From Cunninghamia lanceolata (lineage: Eukaryota > Streptophyta > Pinopsida > Cupressales > Cupressaceae), in NCBI GenBank assembly GCA_027924645.1, contig BSBN01000845.1, positions 558,001 through 622,000 of the forward strand: 64,000 nt of DNA, read 5' to 3'. The position numbers and the translations under genes were made by a program. Under the pieces are notes generated by a model. The model saw only the letters and a program-made list of their open reading frames with translations. It ran no database searches and was not told the origin of the DNA. Shown here piece by piece: positions 1 to 7,759 of the stretch (positions are counted from its first letter, which is position 1; each line of letters begins with the position of its first letter).

Positions 1-191
1 TGAAAGACAATAATTTCTCAGAGAGGATAAATTGTTCAGTTTTGCACAGAGAGAAAGCTCAAGAAATGGTGAATTAGTTTGAGATTGTTTTGCAGAGGTA
101 TGAAGTATTTTGAAGATCAAAATTGAATGACTGTAGGTGTTGAAGACAGTTAAAGGTTGATTGCAAAGAATTTATTTTGTTTGTCTTAAAA
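1..191 (+). mobile_element. Copia-type LTR D, left part (interrupted)
   Basis: This is the flank left of element A. It contains no coding similarity. Because A is flanked by a GGGAG duplication, this stretch should originally have been contiguous with 7381-7759, which ends like a plant copia LTR. The start of LTR D is not identified and may lie outside the window. Assignment is by continuity rather than by internal motif. Confidence 0.5.
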
Positions 192-196
192 GGGAG
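192..196. repeat. Target-site duplication of element A (left copy, GGGAG)
   Basis: GGGAG lies directly before the TGTTGG terminus of element A and recurs directly after the CCAACA terminus at 7376-7380. A perfect 5-bp duplication is the usual footprint of LTR-retrotransposon integrase. Confidence 0.9.
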
Positions 197-1512
197 TGTT
201 GGTTTTTTCCCAGACTGGATGCTTATTCCCAGATTTCCCTACAAGGTAGCCATCAGTGATCAACAGGATCTCTGGGCCAGGGGCCAACAGTGTAGGAGAT
301 AGACTCTATATTTTATCTCCTCTTCTTCTTCAGGCTCTGCAAGACCTAGGGGGGTATTCCCTACTCAACATCCATGAGGATATGCATACAAAGGCTGGGA
401 TGCTGACAGAAAGCAGATAAGTCCTCTTGTAAGTAGACCAAAACTGAAAGATAAGAGCAAAGGGGCTAGCTTTGGGCCTATTTGCAGTTGTAGACAGAGG
501 ACTGAGGATCCTAAAACTAATTCTAATGTCCTAAAGATTGTTTTAGATTTAGATTTTGATTTTAAGTTTGGATGCAAAGCTGGACATGGTTGTAACACAA
601 ACACAAAGCAAGATTGGTGCCTATCCAGGGCCTGGAGTCAGTAGACATACACCTGTGAATGATCAGCATGAACAGCTAAAACTGGATTTCAGGGGGATAT
701 ATGTGATACCTGCCTTACAGATATCTCCCAATTCAGAGTGTTAAGTTATCTCTACTTATGGTATCCCTACTGCAGTATACCCTTCCCAATGTTCAACCTG
801 AAAACAGTTTAATCTACCCCTTGAGCAGAAGTTAAAAGATCAGACATTCAACATAGGAATTCTATGTTCTAGAGTCTCAAATATTGCTTAAATATCCAGA
901 CTCAGAAGAAGAATACATGCAATACTGGAGACAGAATTAACAAAACACATGCTAAGATAGCATTTCTCATATAAGATTAATCATGAAATCAGTGGGTTCA
1001 TGCCAAAAACATACAACAAGAGATACATAAACTCACAGGTTAAGCTGTACAGAGCAACCAGATCAGCTTGTTTTGAATTACAGAGCCAAAAATCTTCAAC
1101 TTTCAACAACCTAAACAATGGTAACACAGTCTGCCTATATTGGCCAGAAAGTGTACCTCTAGCATTAATTACATGGTTGACCAAAAATCCCGCCAGATAC
1201 ACAGTATCAGAAAAATGGCGCTCAACGCATTACTAGATTGGCGCCCAAACATGAATGCAGTAGGTAGGGGAGGAGACAGGAAGAAACCTCGAGCCTTGCG
1301 CCATTGTCCGTTGATGTACACCTTCAATCGGGTACCAGATCCGTCCATACCTCTGCAACCTTCGCCATTAATGCTCATCTACCTCGCAGCCATCGGGAAA
1401 ACATCAAACAGTGCATCGCAACCGTTTCCCGCCAAAATACCTCATCGTGATATTTCAAAATATGCAGGATATCAATTATCCCACATGTACCCCACGGCGA
1501 CCTTTTCAACAC

Positions 1513-1520
1513 TTTATATA
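1513..1520 (+). promoter_or_regulatory. TATA-like box of the left LTR
   Basis: TTTATATA in the context CACTTTATATACTAGG, about 1.3 kb inside the LTR. The mirror copy in the right arm at 6052-6059 is unchanged. The position fits the U3/R boundary of an LTR promoter; start-site usage is inferred. Confidence 0.55.
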
Positions 1521-1924
1521 CTAGGCCACGAGCATATATGATGTCGGTGCTTTTGCTCCCGACGACACTAGTATAAGCCTTCATCATCATCCTCCAACAG
1601 CATGATATCCTGTTGCTTGAAATATCACCCTGACGTCAGCATCATCATCGCAATATCACCTACATGATAATCACCTTCATCGGCACAACCTGATGCATTG
1701 GAGGAAGATCCTCCTACTTAGCCGATACCAAATGTCTGGCCGATGAACATCTTGATGACGTCACCGCCATATCCTGCTGACATCATCAGCATATCTGCCT
1801 ATCGCGCACCTCCTCATATTCAGATGACGTCATCGTCATGTTTGCAAATATTGAGGGATCTCCACAAGATGATCAGTGTTAGAAATATGACCCCCCCGGA
1901 CCTTGATGACGTCACCATACATCG

Positions 1925-1979
1925 GCATCAGGATGATATTCGGAAGATAACCGGATATTTGGAAATATCATCCTGATGC
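1925..1979. other. 16-bp perfect stem-loop downstream of the LTR TATA box (left arm)
   Basis: GCATCAGGATGATATT at 1925-1940 is the exact reverse complement of 1964-1979, with a 23-nt loop. It is conserved in the right arm (5593-5647). It would be in the transcribed R/U5 part of the LTR, where packaging, dimerisation or polyadenylation hairpins are common; that role is inference. Confidence 0.7.
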
Positions 1980-2442
1980 ACACATATCATGCTGCACTGT
2001 AGCTCCACTATAAGATCGGGGTGATATATGAATATGTGACTGATATTTGAAATGATCACCCCCATTGGACAATGCATGAAGCCGACAGGCGAATATCTCC
2101 CTTCGAAAATATCATGATGCAGACAGGTAGAAAAACAGATATCACCTTAGGACTTTGCAGCAACATCATCAGGATGATCTTAAGTAAGATCACCCGATGT
2201 TAGAATATCACCCCAGCGAAAGATCATGCTGACAGAAAATATGATGACCCTCGTAAGCAACATCAGGGTGATGTCTGGAAACATGATGATAATGACCTCC
2301 TCCAAAGAAAATATGATGCTGCAGCTGAAAAATGCTGAGGAAGTCCAACACTTAGAAAAATGGGCAAGAAGATATAGGGTTCAAATGAAGAAACTCCCTA
2401 AACATGAAAAATCAACCTCCAGGTCAAAATGAGTGCCAACAC

Positions 2443-2538
2443 TGGCTCTGTCTGGGGACGTGCAGGTGCAAAACTGCAGCGAGGACCCCAGAATCTCTGG
2501 TTTCGCAGATTGGGCCATATCTATTGGGCAACAGAGTC
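2443..2538 (-). other. PBS remnant plus tRNA-Arg-like primer body joined to the left LTR
   Basis: Read on the minus strand, 2538 to 2443 resembles a whole tRNA ending in CCA one base from the LTR. Visible parts are a 5' acceptor strand GACTCTGT (2538-2531) matched by ACAGAG before the CCA; a D-arm-like GCCCAATAGATATGGC; an anticodon loop CTGCGAA (2508-2502) followed by ACCAG; the string ACCAGAGATTCTGGG (2501-2487); and the T-stem 3' side with the acceptor (TCCCCAG). This is colinear with my recollection of plant tRNA-Arg(ACG), the primer whose 3' end matches the PBS of this element at 5105-5122. The T-loop is replaced by 28 bases (2459-2486). It is most probably a copy of the primer tRNA, not a functional tRNA gene. 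The tRNA identity rests on memory and should be checked with a tRNA search. Confidence 0.72.
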
Positions 2539-2578
2539 AATCATTGCACCAACCTGCACAAAAACTATATTTTAGTCA
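2539..2578. other. Junction between tRNA-like segment and gag 3' end
   Basis: Forty bases separate the 5' end of the tRNA-like segment from the gag stop codon. No purine-rich tract is seen where a normal element would have PPT and 3' LTR. This is where the cDNA was apparently truncated and joined to the inverted LTR. Confidence 0.55.
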
Positions 2579-4435
2579 TCACTTGGGTGGCCCCGGGTAG
2601 CCAAAAAGGAAGAACCAAAATTTTTTCCTGCCAAATGCCTGATTCCAAACTGAAAGATCCCAATCCCAACTGAAAAGATTGGCATAATCTGCCCATAATG
2701 TCATCTGCTCAGTTAGATACTCCACCACTTTTGAAAGCTTATCACTATCACTTTCACCTCTGTCATATTGGATTTCAAAAATAGACATAGAATCATACAT
2801 ATTATATTCTCCAACATTAGGTAACATATGTATGTTATATCCCTCAGACAGTACATCATGTTGCTCTTGGCAATCCTCATCACCTACCTGGCTGCTGCAT
2901 ACCATCAGGCACTCATCTAGCTGATCCAAAAATTGAAGACATTCAGAAAATATGAGACCCCCAATATTTGTTGATATTGAAAACAAATCCTGATCCACAC
3001 ACCCGATGTTGCACATGTCTGGATCAAGTGATGATGAACATACATTATCCATAGTTTGCAAATCCATACTATCTTCACAAGAATTGAAGATATCTGATTC
3101 ATATGCCCCCTCCTCACAAACTGATGTATCACCTAGGTCAACTGTCTCTTTATATTCATCATCATCCTCAAAAAGAGGATTAATCCTGCACCACTGAAAG
3201 TCAAGATTCACAGCATCAAAGGCACCTGTAGACTCATCATAAAGGGGATTAACACTCACCGCAAAGGCCTCTGCTTCTTCTTCATGACACTCCAATTCTT
3301 CTTCATTATTATCAGATCCAGAGTCATAAGAAGAACAAACCTGATCCATGAATTGATCATGGATATCATTGTTATCATCTGATTGCCCCATATACAAGAT
3401 TTCTGCTGTTTCAATGTACTCTGAAGTTGAACTATCTGTATCATTCTCCATCCCTCTAATACTACCTGATGAAACTGATACTGATTGTTGATCCACATGA
3501 TCACAACCTTGCACAACTGGATCATTTAAACATGATGGCTCTTTGATAAGGGCTGGTATGTAAATATTACTTGAAGAACCATTGTTTTCAACTTCATTTG
3601 TTGGGCAAAACAAGACATCCTCCTTTATAACAGAAACATCATCAACTCGGAATGATGCAAAAACTGGGACAACAGGGGTGTGAATACTTTGACATTCATT
3701 GTCAACTCCTGAATTAAATCTTTCATTAACACTGGGGGCTGCAGGACAGCAAAAATTTTCAGAGAAATAACCCTTTTGTATTCCATACCTCCAATTGTTT
3801 TCAATATCTATTGCAAACTGATGTGCCTGATGCAATGTGGTGGGCTCCTTGTCTCTTAATCTGTAACTCATTTTCTTATCAAAAGCTCCCAAATAGACAA
3901 CTAAGCACAGTGCATCATTAGGTCTCATGCATTCTGGAATTCTATTCAATGCCCTCATAAATCTGAGGTTAAAGGCTAGGATTAACTCACCTTCTTCAAT
4001 ATGGATGTACATAAAATTACTAATAACTGCATATTCAGAGATTCTTTCACCATACTGTACTAGAAATGCAGATTTAAAACCATGCCAAGAGCTGACAGAG
4101 TGAGCTGGAAGGTAGGAAAACCAGTCCCTTGCATCTTCATCTAGAGATTGAACAAATAATCTCATAACCACATCCTCATGGTCAATCTCGAAGTCATCTA
4201 TCACATTCATAAACTGCTGCAAGTGTCTCTCAGCTGATTCATCCTTTATACCATTAAATTTAGGCAAAAAAAATCTGATTTTAGGTGGAAGAGCATTTGG
4301 ATAGCCACAAATGCCACTGAAATTTATGGGCTTATATCTGTCTATGTTGAAACTTCTTTTATTACATTGTTGGGACTGACTGCTATACATTTTTGCACTT
4401 GACACTTCACAAGGGTGCATAGGCTGATAATACAT
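2579..4435 (-). CDS. Gag-like protein of element A (618 aa, intact ORF)
   Basis: Uninterrupted 618-codon ORF with ATG at 4435 and stop TGA at 2579-2581. Residues about 50-190 carry the plant Retrotrans_gag pattern: RFFLPKFNGI, HLQQFMNVIDDFEI, VMRLFVQSLDEDARDWFSYL, then SWHGFKSAFLVQYGE and a region ending in LHQAHQFAIDIENN. This is the capsid-type domain that assembles the cytoplasmic particle in which reverse transcription occurs. No CCHC zinc knuckle is visible. The C-terminal two thirds is long and acidic (runs such as EEELECHEEEAEAF and NPLFEDDDEYKE) and resembles nothing I recognise. The pol genes are absent. Its promoter would be the right LTR. The intact frame over 1.86 kb, amid decayed neighbours, suggests a relatively young insertion or recent selection; which of these is unknown. 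Confidence 0.85.
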   Translation of the reverse strand: MYYQPMHPCEVSSAKMYSSQSQQCNKRSFNIDRYKPINFSGICGYPNALPPKIRFFLPKFNGIKDESAERHLQQFMNVIDDFEIDHEDVVMRLFVQSLDEDARDWFSYLPAHSVSSWHGFKSAFLVQYGERISEYAVISNFMYIHIEEGELILAFNLRFMRALNRIPECMRPNDALCLVVYLGAFDKKMSYRLRDKEPTTLHQAHQFAIDIENNWRYGIQKGYFSENFCCPAAPSVNERFNSGVDNECQSIHTPVVPVFASFRVDDVSVIKEDVLFCPTNEVENNGSSSNIYIPALIKEPSCLNDPVVQGCDHVDQQSVSVSSGSIRGMENDTDSSTSEYIETAEILYMGQSDDNNDIHDQFMDQVCSSYDSGSDNNEEELECHEEEAEAFAVSVNPLYDESTGAFDAVNLDFQWCRINPLFEDDDEYKETVDLGDTSVCEEGAYESDIFNSCEDSMDLQTMDNVCSSSLDPDMCNIGCVDQDLFSISTNIGGLIFSECLQFLDQLDECLMVCSSQVGDEDCQEQHDVLSEGYNIHMLPNVGEYNMYDSMSIFEIQYDRGESDSDKLSKVVEYLTEQMTLWADYANLFSWDWDLSVWNQAFGRKKFWFFLFGYPGPPK

Positions 4436-4940
4436 CCTTTATGTTTTTGCAACCCTCCTCTCTACTCAGATTTTCTACAAACAATGACTTTAGGCACTCA
4501 AAATTTAGACTATTTTTTCAAACTTTCCTAAAGTCCTTTAAATGAGTCTTTTGAACAACATTGCATGCCCTTTTAAATACAGGGTAAGTTCTAATAAAAG
4601 CATGCAAGCTCTGTTTTCACCAATGTTTCCCTTTTAACCAGTGCTATCTCACCAAATAGGGAGTCTGTCAAACAATATGAAATACCTGGATATGTTGCAG
4701 AAGCTGCAAATTCTTCTCTGACTGATTTTGTTCTTTTATCAGGTTCTTTGATGCAGAGTCGCCACCTCCTTGAAGAGGAATGAGCTTCAAACAAGATGAA
4801 GCTGCAAATTGATTTTTTTCTTTCTGGGTCATCCACTAGCAGAGTCACATATACAACCTTTTTCTCTGCTGCAACAAACAGTTTCCAGGTCTAATTTTTC
4901 AATCTTGTAGACTCAAACTTTCATGGATATGACATTGATC

Positions 4941-4958
4941 TCCCCAGCGGAGTCGCCA
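4941..4958 (-). promoter_or_regulatory. Extra PBS copy 1 (tRNA-Arg type)
   Basis: Minus strand reads TGGCGACTCCGCTGGGGA. It is preceded by CACCAACAGAAAT, resembling the LTR end (CCAACA) plus spacer. Of the three copies this one best fits the 3' end of plant tRNA-Arg, as recalled from memory. It is displaced about 170 bases from the LTR. Confidence 0.75.
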
Positions 4959-5030
4959 ATTTCTGTTGGTGACTCGGATGGGTCACAGATATATTACTGG
5001 AGATGATTAGATAGTACTTTTACTTCTCAG

Positions 5031-5048
5031 TCCCCAGCAGAGTCGCCA
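5031..5048 (-). promoter_or_regulatory. Extra PBS copy 2 (tRNA-Arg type)
   Basis: Minus strand reads TGGCGACTCTGCTGGGGA, again preceded by an LTR-end-like ACTAACAGAAAT. It lies between the LTR-adjacent PBS and copy 1, about 74 and 90 bases from them. Confidence 0.7.
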
Positions 5049-5104
5049 ATTTCTGTTAGTGACTCAGATGGGCCACAAGATATAACACTTTTTCATCAAT
5101 TTTC

Positions 5105-5122
5105 TCCCCAGTAGAGTCGCCA
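5105..5122 (-). promoter_or_regulatory. Primer-binding site of element A (LTR-adjacent, tRNA-Arg type)
   Basis: Minus strand reads TGGCGACTCTACTGGGGA, eight bases after the CCAACA end of the right LTR. The complement has the shape of a tRNA 3' end: T-stem strand, a 7-nt acceptor strand, discriminator G and CCA. It matches tRNA-Arg as remembered, with a mismatch in the acceptor strand. It fixes the right LTR as the 5' LTR and the minus strand as the coding sense. Confidence 0.8.
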
Positions 5123-5130
5123 ATTTCCAG

Positions 5131-7375
5131 TGTTGGCACTCATTTTGACCTGGAGGTTGATTTTTCATGTTTAGGGAGTTTCTTCATTTGAACCCTATAT
5201 CTTCTTGCCCATTTTTCTAAGTGTTGGACTTCCTCAGCATTTTTCAGCTGCAGCATCATATTTTCTTTGGAGGAGGTCATCATCATCATGTTTCCAGACA
5301 TCACCCTGATGTTGCTTACGAGAGTCATCATATTTTTTGTCAGCATGATCTTTCGCTGGGGTGATATTCTAACATCGGGTGATCTTACTTAAGTTCATCC
5401 TGATGATGTTGCTGCAAAGTCCTAAGGTGATATCTGTTTTTCTACCTGTCTGCATCATGATATTTTCAAAGGGAGATATTCGCTTGTCGGCTTCATGCAT
5501 TGTCCAATGGGGGTGATCATTTCAATTATCAGTCACATATTCATATATCACCCCAATCTTATAGTGGAGCTACAGTGCAGCATGATATGTGTGCATCAGG
5601 ATGATATTTCCAAATATCCGGTTATCTTCCGAATATCATCCTGATGCCGATGTATGGTGACGTCATCAAGGTCCGGGGGGGTCATATTTCTAACACTGAT
5701 CATCTTGTGGAGATCCCCCGATATTTGCAAACATGACGATGACGTCATCCGAATATGAGGAGGTGCGCGATAGGCAGATATGCTGATGACGTCAGTAGGA
5801 TATGACGGTGACGTCATCAAGATGTTCATCGGCCAGACATTTGGTATCGGCTAAGCAGGAGGATCTTCCTCCGATGCATCAAGTTGTGCCGATGAAGGCG
5901 ATTATCATGTAGGTGATATTGCGATGATGATGCTGACGTCAGGGTGATATTTCAAGCAACAAGATATCATGCTGTTGGAGGATGATGATGAAGGCTTATA
6001 CTAGTGTCGTCGGGAGCAAAAGCACCGACATCATATATGCTCGTGGCCTAGTATATAAAGTGTTGAAAAGGTCGCCGCGGGGTGCATGTAGGATAATTGA
6101 TATCCTGCATATTTTGAAATATCATGATGAGGTATTTTGGCAGGAAACGATTGCGATGCACTGTTTGATGTTTTCCCGATGGTTGCGAGGTAGATGAGCA
6201 TTAATGGCGAAGGTTGCAGAGGTATGGACGGATCTGGTACCCGATTGAAGGTGTACATCAACGGACAGTGGTGCAAGGCTCGAGGTTTCTTCCTGTCTCC
6301 TCCCCTACCTACTGCATTCATGTTTGGGCGCCAATCTGGTAATGCGTTGAGCACCATTTTTCTGATACTGTGTATCTGGCGGGATTTTTGGTCAACCATG
6401 TAATTAATGCTAGAGGTACACTTTCTGGCCAATATAGGCAGACTGTGTTACCATTGTTTAGGTTGTTGAAAGTTGAAGATTTTTGGCTCTGTAATTCAAA
6501 ACAAGCTGATCTGGTTGCTCTGTACAGCTTAACCTGTGAGTTTATGTATCTCTTGTTGTATGTTTTATGTATGAACCCACTGATTTCATGATTAATCTTA
6601 TATGAGAAATGCTATCTTAGCATGTGTTTTGTTAATTCTATCTCCAGTATTGCATGTATTCTTCTTCTGAGTCTGGATATTTAAGCAATATTTGAGACTC
6701 TAGAACATAGAATTCCTATGTTGAATGTCTGATCTTTTAACTTCTGCTCAAGGGGTAGATTAAACTGTTTTCAGGTTGAACATTGGGAAGGGTATACTGC
6801 AGTAGGGATACCATAAGTAGAGATAACTTAACACTTTGAATTGGGAGATATCTGTAAGGCAGGTATCACATATATCCCCCTGAAATCTGGTTTTAGCTGT
6901 TCATGCTGATCATTCACAGGTGTATGTCTACTGACTCCAGGCCCTGGATAGGCACCAATCTTGCTTTGTGTTTGTGTTACAACCATGTCCAGCTTTGCAT
7001 CCAAACTTAAAATCAAAATCTAAATCTAAAACAATCTTTAGGACATTAGAATTAGTTTTAGGATCCTCAGTCCTCTGTCTACAACTGCAAATAGGCCCAA
7101 AGCTAGCCCCTTTGCTCTTATCTTTCAGTTTTGGTCTACTTACAGGAGGACTTATCTGCTTTCTGTCAGCATCCCAGCCTTTGTATGCATATCCTCATGG
7201 ATGTTGAGTAGGGAATACCCCCCTAGGTCTTGCAGAGCCTGAAGAAGAAGAGGAGATAAAATATAGAGTCTATCTCCTACACTGTTGGCCCCTGGCCCAG
7301 AGATCCTGTTGATCACTGATGGCTACCTTGTAGGGAAATCTGGGAATAAGCATCCAGTCTGGGAAAAAACCAACA
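5131..7375 (-). repeat. Right LTR of element A (5' LTR in coding sense)
   Basis: On the minus strand it begins TGTTGGTTTTTTCCCAG at 7375 and ends GAGTGCCAACA at 5131. It has the same length as the left LTR. The TATA-like box is at 6052-6059, directed towards gag. TGACGTCA palindromes at 5658, 5740, 5786, 5809 and 5934 lie in the region downstream of the TATA box; four of the five are also intact in the left arm. Confidence 0.9.
5593..5647. other. 16-bp perfect stem-loop (right-arm copy)
   Basis: Mirror copy of the hairpin at 1925-1979. Both 16-nt stem strands are unchanged although the arms differ elsewhere. Confidence 0.7.
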
Positions 7376-7380
7376 GGGAG
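7376..7380. repeat. Target-site duplication of element A (right copy, GGGAG)
   Basis: Identical to 192-196 and directly follows CCAACA at 7370-7375. Confidence 0.9.
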
Positions 7381-7759
7381 AAATAAGGTTTTGTTTTTTA
7401 TTGAAACAGGGAAATCCCCTGAGTTATAATTTTCATTGAATGTTGATGTTGTAATGTCAGTGAGACATGTAGAGAAGTACAATATGCCAGTGAGGCAGAA
7501 TTGTAATGTCAGTGAGACAATTGTAATCAGAAATTTGTGTTAAGCCAGTGAGGCAGTTGAGTGGTTTTAATACCCCAGGAGGGTTTTCCACTTGGGAAAT
7601 TTCTTGTGTCAAGTTTTGTTTTGATACTCTGCATATTTTCTTTGTTCTATCTGAAGAATTCTACAATTGTGAATTTAAATTCAGAAAAGGAGTAAAAAGT
7701 GTTAAAATTGTTAACAACACTGATTCACCCCCCCTCTCAGTTTTGAGTGTATTCCTACA
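7381..7759 (+). mobile_element. Copia-type LTR D, right part with U5 end
   Basis: Contains GGGTTTTCCACTTGGG-like and CACTGATTCACCCCCCCTCT (7715-7734) sequences that sit shortly before the 3' end of the copia LTRs B, C, G and H in this window, and it ends at CCTACA (7759). Directly afterwards the sequence becomes the inside of element B gag. D therefore inserted into B. Whether it is a solo LTR or the 3' LTR of an element extending left of the window cannot be seen. Confidence 0.65.

Larger units (their letters stand above)
197..2441 (+). repeat. Left LTR of element A (sense of the LTR is rightward)
   Basis: Begins TGTTGGTTTTTTCCCAG and ends GAGTGCCAACA, so it has a complete 6-bp TGTTGG/CCAACA terminal inverted repeat. 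Its TATA-like box is at 1513-1520, pointing right into the element, antisense to gag. Short ORFs in this arm recur as mirror images in the right arm and have no independent support as genes. Similarity with the right arm continues a few bases past the LTR end into PBS-like sequence and then stops. Confidence 0.9.
4436..5104 (-). other. Leader (5' UTR) of element A
   Basis: Non-coding stretch between gag ATG and the PBS. The PBS-proximal 180 bases hold two additional partial copies of the U5-end/PBS junction (see 4941-4958 and 5031-5048). The small ORF at 4591-4848 on the minus strand has no recognisable domain and is not called as a gene. Confidence 0.6.
197..7375 (-). mobile_element. Element A: LTR retrotransposon derivative with inverted LTRs, gag only
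   Basis: The 7,179-bp insertion starts TGTTGG and ends CCAACA and is flanked by a GGGAG target duplication. Its termini are two 2,245-bp LTRs in opposite orientation: base p of the left arm corresponds to base 7572-p of the right arm with no net length change. In the minus-strand sense the order is 5' LTR (7375 to 5131), tRNA-Arg primer-binding site, leader, gag (4435 to 2579), short junction, tRNA-like segment, PBS remnant and an LTR facing the other way. No protease, RT or integrase is present, so it must have been mobilised in trans. The arms differ by scattered substitutions, largely transitions in the parts compared, so it is not a recent or artefactual foldback. It is not a TIR DNA transposon: ends, TSD length, PBS and gag are all retroviral-type. 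Confidence 0.9.

Noticed and set aside
365..744. Small ORFs in the LTRs of element A as genes.
   Set aside because: They lie within LTR sequence, recur only as mirror copies in the other arm and have no domains.
2443..2538. Functional tRNA gene.
   Set aside because: The T-loop is replaced by 28 bases, the acceptor 3' strand is shortened and CCA is encoded, which plant nuclear tRNA genes normally lack. Its position directly at the LTR fits primer copying instead.
197..7375. Foldback or palindromic assembly artefact.
   Set aside because: The arms differ by many scattered substitutions, the flanks outside 192-7380 are not mirror images, the arms end precisely at LTR termini and a 5-bp TSD is present. 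A chimeric read would give identical arms including flank.
197..7375. Mutator-like or other TIR DNA transposon with long inverted repeats.
   Set aside because: TSD is 5 bp, the ends are TGTTGG/CCAACA, the right arm is followed by a PBS and the cargo is a retroelement gag. No transposase is seen.
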